A stretch of DNA of 64,000 nucleotides from the NCBI RefSeq assembly GCF_022530855.2, contig NZ_CP099567.1:248001-312000 (forward strand), given 5' to 3'. The position numbers were made by a program, and so were the translations under genes. This DNA is from Candidatus Vondammii sp. HM_W22 (lineage in GTDB: Bacteria > Pseudomonadota > Gammaproteobacteria > Chromatiales > Chromatiaceae). Below the pieces are notes generated by a model, which ran no database searches, was not told the origin of the DNA, and saw only the letters and a program-made list of their open reading frames with translations. Of the stretch, positions 28,854 to 38,354 are shown piece by piece. Each line of letters starts with the position of its first letter. Positions within the stretch are counted from its first letter, which is position 1.

Positions 28854-29673
28854 CTAAGCGGCCCTATTCACAAAGGCCACAGGTGACAAATAATTTAATG
28901 CGCTATGAGGCCGCACGTGATTGTAGTGCTCTCGCCATTGATCAATTTCATGTCTAGCGTCATCAATGGACCTGAACCAATGCTGATTTAAGCATTCATT
29001 TCTGAATTTACCGTTTAAGCTTTCTACAAACGCATTCTGAGTAGGCTTACCTGGCTGAATAAAACCTAGCTTAACGCCACTTTCTTTTTGCCAGTAGAAC
29101 ATCGCCTTGCTAGTAAACTCAGCGACCGTTGTCGCAGATTATTTGATCCGGAGCGCTCCTTAGCTCAATCACCTGAGTTAAAAAACGAGCGACCTGGTGA
29201 CCATTGATCGAGAAGTCAGAGAGCTGGCCAATAACTTCTCTTGAGTAATCATCAATCACATTAAATACTCGAAAGCGGCGACCATTAGCCAACTGATCAC
29301 TGACAAAATCCATTGACCAGCGTATATTTTTACCAATGGGCATAATCGTTGGCATTCTTGGTCGTATTATCTTCTTGCGTTTTTTAGTCCTCACTTGAAG
29401 ACCTTCTTCGTTATAGACTCGGTAGGTCCGCTTCTTGTTTTTCACAAGCCCCTCTCCTCTCAGGAGGCCATGTAAAAACAAATAACCATAACTCGGATGC
29501 TTTTTTGCCAGCTCAAGTAACCGTTTGCGTAGAGGCTCATCTTTTCCCCATTGAGTAACGTACCGAAAAGCGGTTCTACTTAAGCCTACTAATAGGCAAG
29601 CTCTACGCTCACTTAATTTGAACCGCGACTTAAGGTAGCTCACGATTTGTTTTCTATCAGCAGGCTTTACCAC
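28854..29673 (-). pseudogene. IS3 element 1 OrfB (integrase), one frameshift
   Basis: 29673-29119 reads the HTH and first half of the DDE domain: RRACLLVGLSRTAFRYV, HPSYGYLFLHGLL, and RWSMDFVSDQLANGRRFRVF with the first catalytic Asp, up to DQIICDNGR. 29102-28854 continues with KAMFYWQKESGVKLGFIQPG, FVESLNGKFRNECLNQHWF with the catalytic Glu, and HYNHVRPHSALNYLSP. The second Asp is in CDNG. A single extra base at about 29130 would restore DNGPEF. The rest is intact. Confidence 0.88.
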
Positions 29674-29933
29674 TTTTTTGAGAGCACATCCTTCATCGCC
29701 TCAGCTTCAAGCATTTTCTCGGCAAGTAACTTCTTAAGCTTGTTATTTTCGCTTTCAAGCTCTTTGAGCCGTTTGGCTTCTGAGACATCCATCCCGGCGT
29801 ATTTGCTTCGCCAGTTATAAAAGCACCCGGTTGAAATGCCGAACTGACGACAAATGTCATCAACTTTTACCCCTGACTCATGCTGCTTGATGGCACCAAT
29901 AATTTGCTCTTCTCTGTAACGCTTCTTCTTCAT
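29667..29933 (-). CDS. IS3 element 1 OrfA
   Basis: 88 residues: an HTH region RYREEQIIGAIKQHESGVKV and CRQFGISTGCFYNWRSKYAG, then a leucine-zipper-like coiled coil (LKELESENNKLKKLLAEKML). It overlaps orfB by 7 bases at an AAAAAAG run, the standard site for programmed -1 frameshifting that makes the full transposase. Because OrfB is broken, the element is probably inactive unless helped in trans. Confidence 0.9.
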   Translation of the reverse strand: MKKKRYREEQIIGAIKQHESGVKVDDICRQFGISTGCFYNWRSKYAGMDVSEAKRLKELESENNKLKKLLAEKMLEAEAMKDVLSKKW

Positions 29934-30289
29934 CTTGAGATCTCCTAATACACAGACTAATTGGAAATCTCATCCTTGTCATGGCTCTATTTCTGGGGGA
30001 AAGGTCAGCTTGATAATCGTATTCTTACTTCAGTGTCAGATAATTCTGATCCTTGGCGTTTATTAAACCTCTATCACTCTGCGCCGCAAGGATGCCAGCG
30101 CCCCTTCCAATCCATCAGGAGGGGTGCCTTTCTAATCTGGCCAGATCAGTGATCTCATGATGCGAGCCATCGGGTAGCCAGTAGACGGTACCCCGATGAT
30201 CGGGCACGAGAGTCTATGTGCCGTTAATGTAGGCATCCACCTCGCACTCAGCCGAGCCCCGATAGGGACATCAGCCGTGGCGTGAGCAG

Positions 30290-30671
30290 GTGGGCGCATA
30301 TAGATCGTCTGCCCAGCCAGTTTGGTTCCCAGCGGGTCGAGTGAGGCGGTAACCGGCCCCGCTCGTAGCTGAGGTTAGTTTATCGTTAGTCGCCATCACA
30401 GAGTTCTGTGTAGTGTTGGAACCGGCTTGCACCGTATCTGCGCTAGTACACTGATAGATGGCGTGATCATGACTTATCAACTGATCGGACTGCAACGATC
30501 CCAGCGCACGCTATCCGCCGTGCCGCCCAAGGCAGTGATGGCGCTGACGATCTCTCGCACGAGGTGTTCGATGGCTGCTTCTGGCGGGATGCTGCCCCCG
30601 GTGCCGATGTCGAGGTTACCATCGATGTAGGGGTCATCGGCGGCGTCTCCAACGGGTGGGATACAGTCCAT
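30290..30671 (-). pseudogene. phage tail fibre (collar-type), internally deleted
   Basis: Begins MDCIPPVGDAADDPYIDGN at 30671 and shares IEHLVREIVSAITALGGTAD with the tail fibre at 57957-58712. It then jumps to the sequence around QSDQLISHDHAIYQ; the middle 100 or so codons are gone and the frame is lost. Confidence 0.75.
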
Positions 30672-30927
30672 GATCCAGGCTCCTTCGTAGGACACAAACA
30701 GGGTTGTGTGAGCCGGCTTGAGCCGGTTCAACACGCATTCAAGATCTTCTGCGCGGTTGGTCTTCGAGGGGATCTGTTCCCACCTGTAACTCGCCGCAGC
30801 AGAAATAGGTAACCCGTGGGTCCGTCAGGCGTACCCGCCAGGCAAAACGCGTCTCGGACGGGTTCAGCGCCTGCACACCAACTTGAAATAGGCCTCCGGC
30901 TGTCCACCTGGATTGCCTCCTGAACAC

Positions 30928-32089
30928 TAGACCAGTGGTATGTTAGGTTTTCCTCTACCTGAGGAGAACCAGGATGAAGAAGGGACATTTTTCAGATGAG
31001 CAGATCGTGGCTGTACTGCGCGATGCAGAGGCAACAACGGCCGTAGCGGCAGCACGCAAACACGGCGTATCGGAGCAGTCGATCTACCGTTGGCGCAACA
31101 AGTATGCCGGGATGGAAGTTTCAGATGTGCGGGAGCTAAAGCGAGTCAAGGATGAGAACATGCGGCTCAAAAAGCTGCTAGCAGAACGTGACCTGGAAGT
31201 AGAGGTCATGAAGGAGATACAAGCAAAAAAGTGGTGAGCCCCCGCGCGAAGCGCGCCATGGCATTGTTTGCTATTGAACGGGGCCTTAGCCAAAGGCGAG
31301 CAAGCTGGCTTTGTACGACACCGCGGTCGGGGCTTCATTATAGTTCAAAACGAGAACGTCGTGACCGGCATCTGTCGGCCGCGTTGCGTGTAGTGGTGCG
31401 GGAGGATCCCAGTTGGGGCTATCGTTTATCAGGCGCCTATCTGCGGCTCAGAGGTTGGAAGGTAAACAACAAACGCGTATATCGACTCTGGCGGCTTAAT
31501 GGCCTGTGTTTGCCGCCTTATCGCCCTCGACGGAAGATTCGCACTGGGGTAAAACTGGAGGGATTGGCGCTACGACGGAATGATGTGTGGGCATGGGATT
31601 TCGTACATGACCGCTATCATGACGCAGAGCCTCTGCGGTGCTTGACGGTCAAGGACGAAGCAACCGGTTATTGTCTGGCAATCAAAACTGGTCGATACCT
31701 ACAGAGTCAACACGTGAAAGCGGTGCTACGTGAATTAATCATTCGCTACGGAATTCCCCGAGCCATTCGCAGCGACAACGGAGCTGAGCTGTTGGCCCTC
31801 GTACTGCGCAAGGAACTGGAAAAGGATGATATTAAGCTAGCCAATATTGAACCGGGAAAACCCTGGCAAAATGGCAGCAATGAAAGCTTCAACGGCATTT
31901 TCCGCAAGGAGTGTTTAAATGCAGAGATATTTGGTAGCCTGACCGAAGCCAGAGTTGTTATTGAACAGTGGCGTTGCCGATATAATGAGCGGCGACCCCA
32001 CAGTTCACAACACTACGTCACGTCACGCCAGAGATGGCGTATTTTGGATTACGTGAAATGCGGAGAACCTAACAAGCCAAGTGGCCATA
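30928..32089 (+). mobile_element. IS3-family element 2 (IS2-like ends)
   Basis: Left end TAGACCAGTGGTATGTTAGG; right end, on the other strand, TATGGCCACTTGGCTTGTTAGG: similar but not identical, with ends resembling the IS2 type. It carries orfA and orfB on the plus strand, opposite to the phage gene it interrupts. The exact right boundary is uncertain by several bases. Confidence 0.75.
30974..31237 (+). CDS. IS3 element 2 OrfA
   Basis: 87 residues. HTH: KGHFSDEQIVAVLRDAEATT and ARKHGVSEQSIYRWRNKYAG; coiled coil ELKRVKDENMRLKKLLAERD. It ends at KKW-TGA with a CAAAAAAGTGG run at about 31225, the -1 frameshift site into orfB, which begins 7 bases before the orfA stop. Intact. Confidence 0.9.
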   Translation: MKKGHFSDEQIVAVLRDAEATTAVAAARKHGVSEQSIYRWRNKYAGMEVSDVRELKRVKDENMRLKKLLAERDLEVEVMKEIQAKKW

Positions 32090-32220
32090 GAATGGGGGCA
32101 TTTCACACCCGTGGCGGTCAGATGTTGCACCAGCACGCCCCGGCGCTCCTGGAGTGTCAGGGTGCTGCCGATGCAGGTGTCCGGCAGGCTGGCGAACGCC
32201 TCCCACTCGGCCAACAATGA
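31231..32220 (+). CDS. IS3 element 2 OrfB (integrase), tail runs into phage sequence
   Basis: 329 residues. RRASWLCTTPRSGLHYSS, then RNDVWAWDFVHDRYHDAEPL with the first Asp, RAIRSDNGAELLA with the second, and GKPWQNGSNESFNGIFRKEC with the Glu (NESFNG). RYNERRPHSSQHYVT is the usual C-terminal motif. The family normally stops soon after this, but here the frame continues past the IS end at about 32089 and adds some 40 residues of antisense phage sequence. The catalytic set is complete, so this is the best candidate for an active transposase in the window. Confidence 0.88.
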   Translation: MVSPRAKRAMALFAIERGLSQRRASWLCTTPRSGLHYSSKRERRDRHLSAALRVVVREDPSWGYRLSGAYLRLRGWKVNNKRVYRLWRLNGLCLPPYRPRRKIRTGVKLEGLALRRNDVWAWDFVHDRYHDAEPLRCLTVKDEATGYCLAIKTGRYLQSQHVKAVLRELIIRYGIPRAIRSDNGAELLALVLRKELEKDDIKLANIEPGKPWQNGSNESFNGIFRKECLNAEIFGSLTEARVVIEQWRCRYNERRPHSSQHYVTSRQRWRILDYVKCGEPNKPSGHRMGAFHTRGGQMLHQHAPALLECQGAADAGVRQAGERLPLGQQ

Positions 32221-33596
32221 GTTATAGTCAAATCTGGTGTTTAGCCAGTTGAATCAAGCGGCGACCTGATCGACTCCTGCTACCTCAACACCCTCTTTAA
32301 ATTTGATTCCGGTTATCACCTTCGCCAGATAATCGAAGCCCCGTAATCGTCTCCACTTCTTCTCGGCACACCGGCCGAGTTTGAACATCATGTGTAGCAT
32401 GCCGTCACGCGATAGGCAGCCCTTGGAACGCCTGGTTCGATGGCGGATTGTCCCGAAGGTGGATTCAATCGGATTGCTGGTCCGAATGCTCTGCCAATGC
32501 TGCGCAGGAAATTGATAGAAAGCCATCAGTTCCTCTCGATCTTTGTGCAGACAGATGGCAGCCTTCGGATACTTTGGCTCATACGTTTTGATAAACAGAT
32601 CAAAGGCCTTTTCCGCATCGGCCCGGGTCTCCGCCTGCCAGATGTTGTGCAGTGCCTGCTTCGCTTTCGGCTGAGCTGACCTTGGCAGGCAGTTCAGCAC
32701 GTTCATGGTCTTGTGCATCCAGCAGCGCTGTTGGCGCGTCTCCGGATACACTTCCTCCAGCGCAGCCCGGAACCCCATGGCACCGTCACCGATCGCCAAT
32801 TTTGGCGGGGTCAGTCCGCGTGACTTCAGTTTCAACAGTACCTCCCGCCAGCTCTGTGTGGACTCCCGTACACCATCCTCAATTGCCAGAAAATGCTTCT
32901 CACCACGCTCATTCACGCCGATCACCACCAGGGCACACAGCTTCGTCTGCTCTGCTCTCAATCCGCTGTAGACACCGCCTGCCCACACATACACCCAATG
33001 GCGCTTATCCAGACGCTCTTCGCACCAGCCCCGATATTCTTCTGCCCAGACCTGCTTCAGACGCGACACCGTGCCGGCCGACAAGCCTGTTGCATCCGGA
33101 CCCACCAGCACTTTCAGGGCTTCACCCATCTCTCCACTGGAAATCCCCTTCAGGTAGAGCCACGGCAGCGCCGCTTCCAGTGACTTCGTCTTGCGTATAT
33201 ACGGCGGCACCAGAGCTGATCGGAACGTCACCGGCTCGCCGGTCTTCGCTCGTATTTTGGGGATCTTGACCGTGACCGGCCCCAATCCTGTCTGCAGTTT
33301 ACGAGCTGGCAGGTGACCATTACGCACCACACCCACCTTGCCATCCTCTGTCCGTCGCTCGACGTGCTCCGCCAACAGCTCCAGCAGCTCGGCCTCCACC
33401 GCCTGGTAGATCAACTGCTCTGCACCACTTCTCAGCAACTGTGTCAGCGGATCGATAATCGTATCTCGACCTGCCAGCTTAACAACGTTATTCTTACTCG
33501 TGGTGGCGTATCTCCAATGGTTGTTTTGATGTCTCGCAACACAGATACCCCGCTTTTTTTCAATTCCCTTCAAACACCACTTTCAGTTATAATTTG
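32219..33596 (-). mobile_element. IS256-family element D with 8-bp target duplication
   Basis: 1378 bp. CCAACAAT stands on both sides (32211-32218 and 33597-33604). Ends GAGTTATAGTC and TTATAATTTG match element C (25698-27072) apart from a few bases. It lies in the YmfQ-like gene of prophage remnant 1; removing it restores the phage reading CCAACAATTCATAG. Confidence 0.9.
32254..33501 (-). CDS. IS256 transposase D, start codon changed to ACG
   Basis: The body is complete: VYVWAGGVYSGLRAEQTKLC, KLAIGDGAMGFRAALEEV, RCWMHKTMNVLNCLPRSAQ, SNPIESTFGTIRHRTRRSKG and the tail KVITGIKFKEGVEVAGVDQV to the stop. At the position of the ATG used by element C (26965-26967) this copy has ACG (33499-33501). 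An in-frame ATG 24 codons upstream (33571-33573) could give a 439-residue form. The first catalytic position reads WAGG where copy C has WADG, so the first DDE Asp itself is replaced by Gly. Inactive enzyme is likely although the frame is open. Confidence 0.85.
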   Translation of the reverse strand, partial: TSKNNVVKLAGRDTIIDPLTQLLRSGAEQLIYQAVEAELLELLAEHVERRTEDGKVGVVRNGHLPARKLQTGLGPVTVKIPKIRAKTGEPVTFRSALVPPYIRKTKSLEAALPWLYLKGISSGEMGEALKVLVGPDATGLSAGTVSRLKQVWAEEYRGWCEERLDKRHWVYVWAGGVYSGLRAEQTKLCALVVIGVNERGEKHFLAIEDGVRESTQSWREVLLKLKSRGLTPPKLAIGDGAMGFRAALEEVYPETRQQRCWMHKTMNVLNCLPRSAQPKAKQALHNIWQAETRADAEKAFDLFIKTYEPKYPKAAICLHKDREELMAFYQFPAQHWQSIRTSNPIESTFGTIRHRTRRSKGCLSRDGMLHMMFKLGRCAEKKWRRLRGFDYLAKVITGIKFKEGVEVAGVDQVAA

Positions 33597-33867
33597 CCAA
33601 CAATTCATAGATGGCGCACGGATTGGCCTCGTTAAGTAACGATTCGGCGCGGTCATTCACACGGGCGAACTCCTAATGGTTGCCTCTGCATCCGTGGCGT
33701 ACTCGATGCCACCGCACGGCCCGGCGCAAGCGTGGGTACCTGGCAGCCGATTCTCGACGTCCTGCTGGATGCGCTCGATCAGCGCCGGCAATGTGGGACG
33801 GTTAAATGCCATTTATACGGCCTCCAGAGGGTACTTAAAAACGTCTTGAAGGCGGCTGTCATCAGCC

Positions 33868-34886
33868 CTGGAATTACCACCGACCACGAGTGCCGTTCCC
33901 CGGCCGAGGCGAGAGACAATATAGCGGCGAGGATGAAAATTCTGATTCGTGAGGGGGCGGCTGCCAGGGATTTCGAAGCGCTGCATCCACTGATAAACGA
34001 ATGCCCGGAGAGTGTCATGCTCTGTAGTGATGGTAAACGTCCGGATGAGTTGGTAACTAGGCATATCAACCAGCTGGTTGCCTGGGCAGTGGCCAAGGGA
34101 CATTCATGGTTCGATGTGTTTCAAACCCCCATCAGTCTTACTAGCTGCCGATGTGACGGTTGTGTGTTGATGGTGAAGGCTGCTGATCTGAAGGTATTCA
34201 ATGCGTTGAATGTCTGGGTGGATGGCGAGTTGTTGGCAGAGCAGGGCAACTCCCTGGTCGAACCTGTCAATGTGGAGAGCCAATCAACTGTTTCAACGCC
34301 AGGAGGATTATACCGGTCGATCTGCCGGTGGCTTCAGAAGGCGGTATGATCCTGATGACCGGGGCCAGAGATGGTGATCTATTCACTTCTGAGCAGTTAG
34401 TTGAAGCAAAATCCGTTAAGGGCTAAGTTGAGCCCGATCCTGAACAGGATTTGCCGATGATTTGCGATCAGTCCTCTACACTTGCCGTGGACTTTATCAA
34501 TGGGTTTGGTTTGAAGCGGGATGCTCTTGCATCAAGCGTCGCATACGGCTCCCATAATATTGTTGCCGTGGGGGGTGACAGGAAGAGTCTCTCTGCAGCA
34601 GTCAACGCACTGATCGACTGTCAGGGTGATGTGGCTGTTGTTGACGGCGACTCAATATCACTACTGCCACTGCCGATGGCTGAGATTATGAGTGTAGACG
34701 GTGGTGACCCGGGTAGCATCCACTTATACTGACCTGGACTGTCGTGCAAAACTACGTGGCACGACATTGTCAGCACCCTTCATGATGCTTTCGTTTATGG
34801 CCATGCTGATGATCTCGGAGTTGAAGTTGAACGATGAGGAGCTGTTCGATGGGTGTAGCTTTCAGTTTACCGACGTTGCTGTGTAG
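33868..34886 (+). pseudogene. ade: adenine deaminase, 5'-truncated and frameshifted
   Basis: The frame joins phage sequence at about 33867 and reads SPGITTDHECRSPAEARDNI, RMKILIREGAAARDFEALHP, ESVMLCSDGKRPDELVTRHI with a conserved SDD-like metal/active-site segment, and GHSWFDVFQ. After about 34340 the C-terminal domain follows in other frames: VDFINGFGLKRDALASSVAY, GSHNIVAVGG, NALIDCQGDVAVVDGDSI, then in further frames MMLSFMAMLMISELKLNDEE and FDGCSFQFTDVAV. This is the family order for adenine deaminase (adenine to hypoxanthine). The first third is lost to the prophage junction and at least three frame changes follow. Confidence 0.85.
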
Positions 34887-34904
34887 ATCAGCAAGAGCGG
34901 TTTG

Positions 34905-35369
34905 ATGAATAAATTCATGGATCAAGCTATCGCTCTGGCCCGCGAAGGTGTTGCCCGCGGTGATGGTGGTCCTTTTGGTGCCGTTGTGGTCAAGGGTGAC
35001 GAAGTGATCGGCGGGGGCTGGAATCGGGTAGTTAGCGATAGTGATCCCACAGCACATGCCGAGGTGCTGGCGATACGTGATGCGGCACATCGGATACACA
35101 GTTTTAGGCTCACGGGATGCCAGATCTACACCAGCTGTGAACCCTGTCCAATGTGTCTCGGTGCAGCTTATTGGGCGCGTGTCGAGCGGATTATTTATGC
35201 AGCCTCAGCCGCGGATGCGGCTGAATTTGGCTTTGATGACCGCTTTATCCAGGAGGAGCTCAGGCTTCCCGCTGTAGAACGGCGGCTGCCGATGAAGCAA
35301 TCAATGTGCGATGCTGCGCTTGAGGTGTTTCGCGAATGGGATCATAGTGAGCTGAAGCAGGAATACTAA
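34905..35369 (+). CDS. nucleoside/guanine deaminase (CDA-fold)
   Basis: 154 residues of a zinc-dependent purine deaminase. Zn ligands and proton shuttle are in DPTAHAEVLAIRDAA (the HAE motif) and SCEPCPMCLGAAYWA (PCxxC). Following RIIYAASAADAAEFGFDD and the C-terminal EVFREWDHSELKQEY resemble guanine deaminase GuaD rather than TadA, which lacks this end. It likely converts guanine to xanthine in purine salvage or nitrogen scavenging. ATG 34905 is used; a TTG one codon earlier is possible. It directly follows the adenine deaminase pseudogene, so the pair handled purine bases; only this half survives. Confidence 0.85.
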   Translation: MNKFMDQAIALAREGVARGDGGPFGAVVVKGDEVIGGGWNRVVSDSDPTAHAEVLAIRDAAHRIHSFRLTGCQIYTSCEPCPMCLGAAYWARVERIIYAASAADAAEFGFDDRFIQEELRLPAVERRLPMKQSMCDAALEVFREWDHSELKQEY

Positions 35370-35374
35370 TGAGT

Positions 35375-36260
35375 TTCCCCAGGAGGCCATCACCTTCCCA
35401 ACAGATGCAAAGCTCTACCATAAAATGCGTGATCTATTGGTGTCTGCGGCACCAAATGACGCCAGAGCCATATCAAGGTAGGAAAGAACGCCTTGATCAT
35501 GCAAGGGCGATATTCTCACGCTCAGCAGATGAAGCGTTCAGCGAGGCAGACTGGAAAACTCAAAACGTACTTGGGCCGAGTGATGAGAGACATCGGGCGT
35601 AAGACACTGTATAGAGATGGTGAACTCACGGCGTTACTTGCACGCGCTAACCATTTACTTGGCACCACAACGACAAGACAAAAACAAGCTTTACAGCGTG
35701 CATGCAGCAGAAGAGGAATGCATTGCCAAAGGTAAAAAGCGCACAGGTGTTACGTGTTTGGCAATAAGCCCTCATTTGTGATCGGATCCAAAGTCAGCTG
35801 GTTAGTTGGCGCATGGCGCATGGCGTTTGACGGGTAATCCTTATGATGGGCATACACTCTTGGCGGCCACTTAAACAAGCGGAGAGTTTGAGCAGCCGAA
35901 AACTCAAGAATGTATATTGTGCATCAGGGCTACTCTGGGCACCGCGTAGGCGATGAAATTGCGTTAAGCTCTGTGGCATGCTCCCTAAGATGGCGACTCG
36001 GTCAACCCGAAAATGGATGAAGCGCCGAACCGCTATCGAGCCGGTTATTGGGCACCTTAAATCAGACAATAGGCTAACATCGAAACTACCTTAAAGCTGA
36101 ATATGGTAATGAAGCTGATGTGGTTTTGGCAGCAGCGGGATATAATTTAGCCAAGTTGTTAGCTTGGTTTTATTGTGCTTGGATAAGGTTAGCGGGAAAT
36201 CGTGTGATTATTCCGGATAATGGGCGGAGAATCAGATCTGAAAGGTTCAAGGAACTAGAT
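35375..36260 (+). pseudogene. IS5-type transposase, heavily decayed
   Basis: Parts in order: QEAITFPTDAKLYHKMRDLL (35378), MQGRYSHAQQMKRSARQTGK (from 35496), YLGRVMRDIGRKTLYRDGEL, DKNKLYSVHAAEEECIAKGK (about 35677), NPYDGHTL (about 35838), RTAIEPVIGHLKSDNRL (about 36017), and YGNEADVVLAAAGYNLAKLL and AWFYCAWIRLAGNRVI to about 36250. At least six frame breaks. It begins immediately after the guanine-deaminase-like gene. Scraps of the same group are at 3345, 23826 and 24422. Confidence 0.82.
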
Positions 36261-36341
36261 TCTCGGTCTGATACTTCAGGGGCGACTTGTTAGGGTGTGA
36301 CGACCTGGATGTTGTGTAAATAGTTTCAGCTGAGTCAGAAT

Positions 36342-36380
36342 AAAGGGATACAGAGTTACGACTGTCCCCTGCGTCCCTTT
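36342..36380. terminator. possible terminator between IS5 remnant and hemL
   Basis: AAAGGGA at 36342 pairs with TCCCTTT near 36374-36380, with an additional short CAG/CTG pairing inside and a long loop; TTTTTG follows on the plus strand. It lies 32 bases beyond the hemL stop and could end converging transcripts. The loop is large, so confidence is limited. Confidence 0.4.
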
Positions 36381-36411
36381 TTGTTGCTGGCCTCTGGTCT
36401 GACAAAGTGGC

Positions 36412-37695
36412 TCAGGCTATCTCTTTAAATGCTTCGGCAGCAGCGCCTAATGTCGCTTCGATATCCTCGTCTGAATGGGCGGAGGAGATGAAACCCGCCT
36501 CAAAAGTTGAAGGAGCCAGATAAACGCCACGTTTAAGCATGGCGTGGAAGAATTTTTTGAACTGCTCCTGATTGCAGGCGGTGGATTGGGCAAAGTTGTT
36601 TACACTCTCTTCGCTGGTGAAAAAGAGGCCAAATATACCGCCGACCTGATTACTGGTCATGGGTACACCGGCGTTTTTGGCGCGTGCCAATATGCCTGCC
36701 ACTAGTCGTCCTGTTTTTTCAGTCAGCTGTTCGAAGAAGCCGGGTTTGGATATCAGCTCCAGGGTTATCAGTCCTGCCGTCATCGCCACCGGATTGCCTG
36801 AGAGGGTGCCTGCCTGATAGACCGGCCCAAGGGGGGAGATTTTCTCCATGATCTTGCGTTTACCGCCAAAAGCGCCGACCGGCATGCCGCCGCCTATGAC
36901 CTTGCCCAGTGTGGTGAGGTCAGGTGTTACCTTGTAGAGCCCCTGGGCGCTGTCGAGAGCGACACGGAAACCGGTCATCACCTCATCAAAAACCAATACG
37001 GTAGCGTATTGGTCGCAGATTTCCCGCAATCCTTCAAGGAATCCGGCCACTGGGGGAATGCAGTTCATGTTGCCAGCGACAGGCTCGACAATGATGCATG
37101 CAATCTCTTTACCTATTTCGGCGAACGTTTCCCTGACCTGTTCAATATTGTTGTAGTCCAGGGTAATGGTGTGTTCTGCCAATGAGGCGGGGACGCCGGG
37201 TGAGCTGGGCTCGCCTAGTGTCAGTGCTCCCGAACCTGCTTTGACCAGAAGGGAGTCGGAGTGGCCATGGTAGCAGCCTTCAAATTTCACGATCTTGTCA
37301 CGGCCGGTGTAGCTTCGGGCCAGGCGGATGGCGCTCATGGTCGCTTCGGTGCCCGAGCTGACCATCCGTACCAGATCCATTGATGGCACCAGTTCGCAAA
37401 CCTTGTCGGCCATGCGTGTTTCAAGCTCTGTCGGTGCACCGAACGAGAGTCCCTTATGGATGACTTTACTTACGGCATCGATCACTTGTGGATGCGAGTG
37501 GCCGAGAATCATCGGCCCCCAGGAGCCCACATAGTCGATGTAACGGTTGCCGTCAGGGTCGAAGATGTAAGGGCCGTTGGCATGATCGATAAAGACCGGG
37601 TCGCCGCCAACGCCTTTGAATGCCCGCACCGGAGAGTTTACTCCGCCTGGAATGTGTTGCTGGGCTTGGGTAAAGCGATTATTGGTTGTGGTCAT
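36412..37695 (-). CDS. hemL: glutamate-1-semialdehyde 2,1-aminomutase
   Basis: 427 residues, the standard length. A PLP enzyme that converts glutamate-1-semialdehyde to 5-aminolevulinate in the C5 haem pathway. Seen: [69 protein letters not shown] (the PLP-ring Asp), [16 protein letters not shown] with the Schiff-base Lys in TTLGK, and [12 protein letters not shown]. Start ATG overlaps the thiE stop (ATGA), so thiD-thiE-hemL form one operon. Confidence 0.96.
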   Translation of the reverse strand: MTTTNNRFTQAQQHIPGGVNSPVRAFKGVGGDPVFIDHANGPYIFDPDGNRYIDYVGSWGPMILGHSHPQVIDAVSKVIHKGLSFGAPTELETRMADKVCELVPSMDLVRMVSSGTEATMSAIRLARSYTGRDKIVKFEGCYHGHSDSLLVKAGSGALTLGEPSSPGVPASLAEHTITLDYNNIEQVRETFAEIGKEIACIIVEPVAGNMNCIPPVAGFLEGLREICDQYATVLVFDEVMTGFRVALDSAQGLYKVTPDLTTLGKVIGGGMPVGAFGGKRKIMEKISPLGPVYQAGTLSGNPVAMTAGLITLELISKPGFFEQLTEKTGRLVAGILARAKNAGVPMTSNQVGGIFGLFFTSEESVNNFAQSTACNQEQFKKFFHAMLKRGVYLAPSTFEAGFISSAHSDEDIEATLGAAAEAFKEIA

Positions 37696-38351
37696 GACGG
37701 CATTTTCTCCGGTTTTTCGAACAGCTGTCTAAAATTCTCGCAGACGGTGCGGATATCCGGCTGACCGAAAACGGCATGGACTACGGCCAACATGTCGGCT
37801 CCCGCCGCTATTAATGGGCCGCCATTGTCCGGCGTTATTCCGCCGATGGCAACTACCGGGATGTTCAGCTCCTTGCGGGCTCGTATCAATAGGCCAGGAT
37901 TGGCAGCGACTGCAGCGGGTTTTGTGGTTGATGAGTGGAATCGGCCAAAAGCGATATAATCGGCTCCGGCGGCTCTAGCGCTTATGGCCTTGTTGAATTG
38001 GTTATAGCACGAGATGCCTATGATCGCTTCAGGTCCGAGCTTGCGCCGTGCTGATGCAATATCGTCATCTTCCTTACCCAAGTGAACGCCATCGGCCCCG
38101 ATAGTGAATGCTAACTCAACATCATCGTTAATGATTAATGGCACTTGCATGGCACGACAGAGGCTCAGGAGTGATTGTGCCTCTTGGCAGCGTCTTTTCA
38201 GGTTATCCGTTTTGTCGCGGTACTGAATTATTTTAGCGCCTCCCGCCAGCGCTAGCTCGACCAGCTGACTGAGGATGCTGTCTGAAGCCAGTCTGCTGTC
38301 GGTAATGGCATATAGCCCTCTCAATGTTTCTCTTTTATTCAAGTCAGTCAT
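37692..38351 (-). CDS. thiE: thiamine-phosphate synthase
   Basis: 219 residues of a TIM-barrel enzyme that joins HMP-pyrophosphate and thiazole phosphate to thiamine phosphate. Motifs: [10 protein letters not shown] (substrate contacts), [20 protein letters not shown] with LG after it, [27 protein letters not shown], and [12 protein letters not shown] for the phosphate site. ATG 38349-38351 is preferred; a GTG one codon earlier directly follows the thiD stop. It is translationally coupled to thiD upstream and overlaps hemL downstream. Confidence 0.95.
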   Translation of the reverse strand: MTDLNKRETLRGLYAITDSRLASDSILSQLVELALAGGAKIIQYRDKTDNLKRRCQEAQSLLSLCRAMQVPLIINDDVELAFTIGADGVHLGKEDDDIASARRKLGPEAIIGISCYNQFNKAISARAAGADYIAFGRFHSSTTKPAAVAANPGLLIRARKELNIPVVAIGGITPDNGGPLIAAGADMLAVVHAVFGQPDIRTVCENFRQLFEKPEKMPS

Positions 38352-38354
38352 CAC

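Larger units (their letters stand above)
28806..30007 (-). mobile_element. IS3-family element 1
   Basis: Ends TGACCTTCCCCCC at 28806 and GGGGGAAAGGTCA ending at 30007 form an inverted repeat starting TG and ending CA, as usual for IS3. It carries overlapping orfA and orfB on the minus strand. It is inserted in the terminal part of prophage remnant 1: the sequences either side match the uninterrupted stretch at about 57260-57290. Confidence 0.85.
30672..33690 (-). pseudogene. YmfQ-like (Mu gp48) tail protein split by IS3 and IS256
   Basis: The N-terminal part reads NDRAESLLNEANP at about 33670-33605, the next LLAEWEAFASLPDTCIGSTL at about 32215-32120, a third FQVGVQALNPSETRFAWRVR and VTYFCCGELQVGTDPL at about 30890-30760, and the C-terminus LECVLNRLKPAHTTLFVSYE at about 30740-30680. 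An IS3 (30928-32089) and an IS256 (32219-33596) lie between these parts. The pieces keep their original order, so the gene was essentially complete before the insertions. Confidence 0.8.
30008..33867 (-). mobile_element. Mu-like prophage remnant 1 (tail region)
   Basis: A collapsed version of the tail region seen at 57.1-60 kb in the same orientation: tail-fibre-associated sequence (30100-30300), tail fibre (to 30671), YmfQ-like protein (30672 to about 33690, split by two insertion sequences) and the first codons of baseplate J (about 33810). Sizeable internal deletions are evident, for example most of the tail fibre C-terminal half and most of gpJ. It ends at about 33867, where adenine deaminase sequence begins abruptly. 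Confidence 0.8.

Noticed and set aside
25698-33596. A composite transposon bounded by the two similar IS256 elements C and D.
   Set aside because: Each IS256 has its own distinct 8-bp target repeat directly at both ends, which shows separate single insertions.
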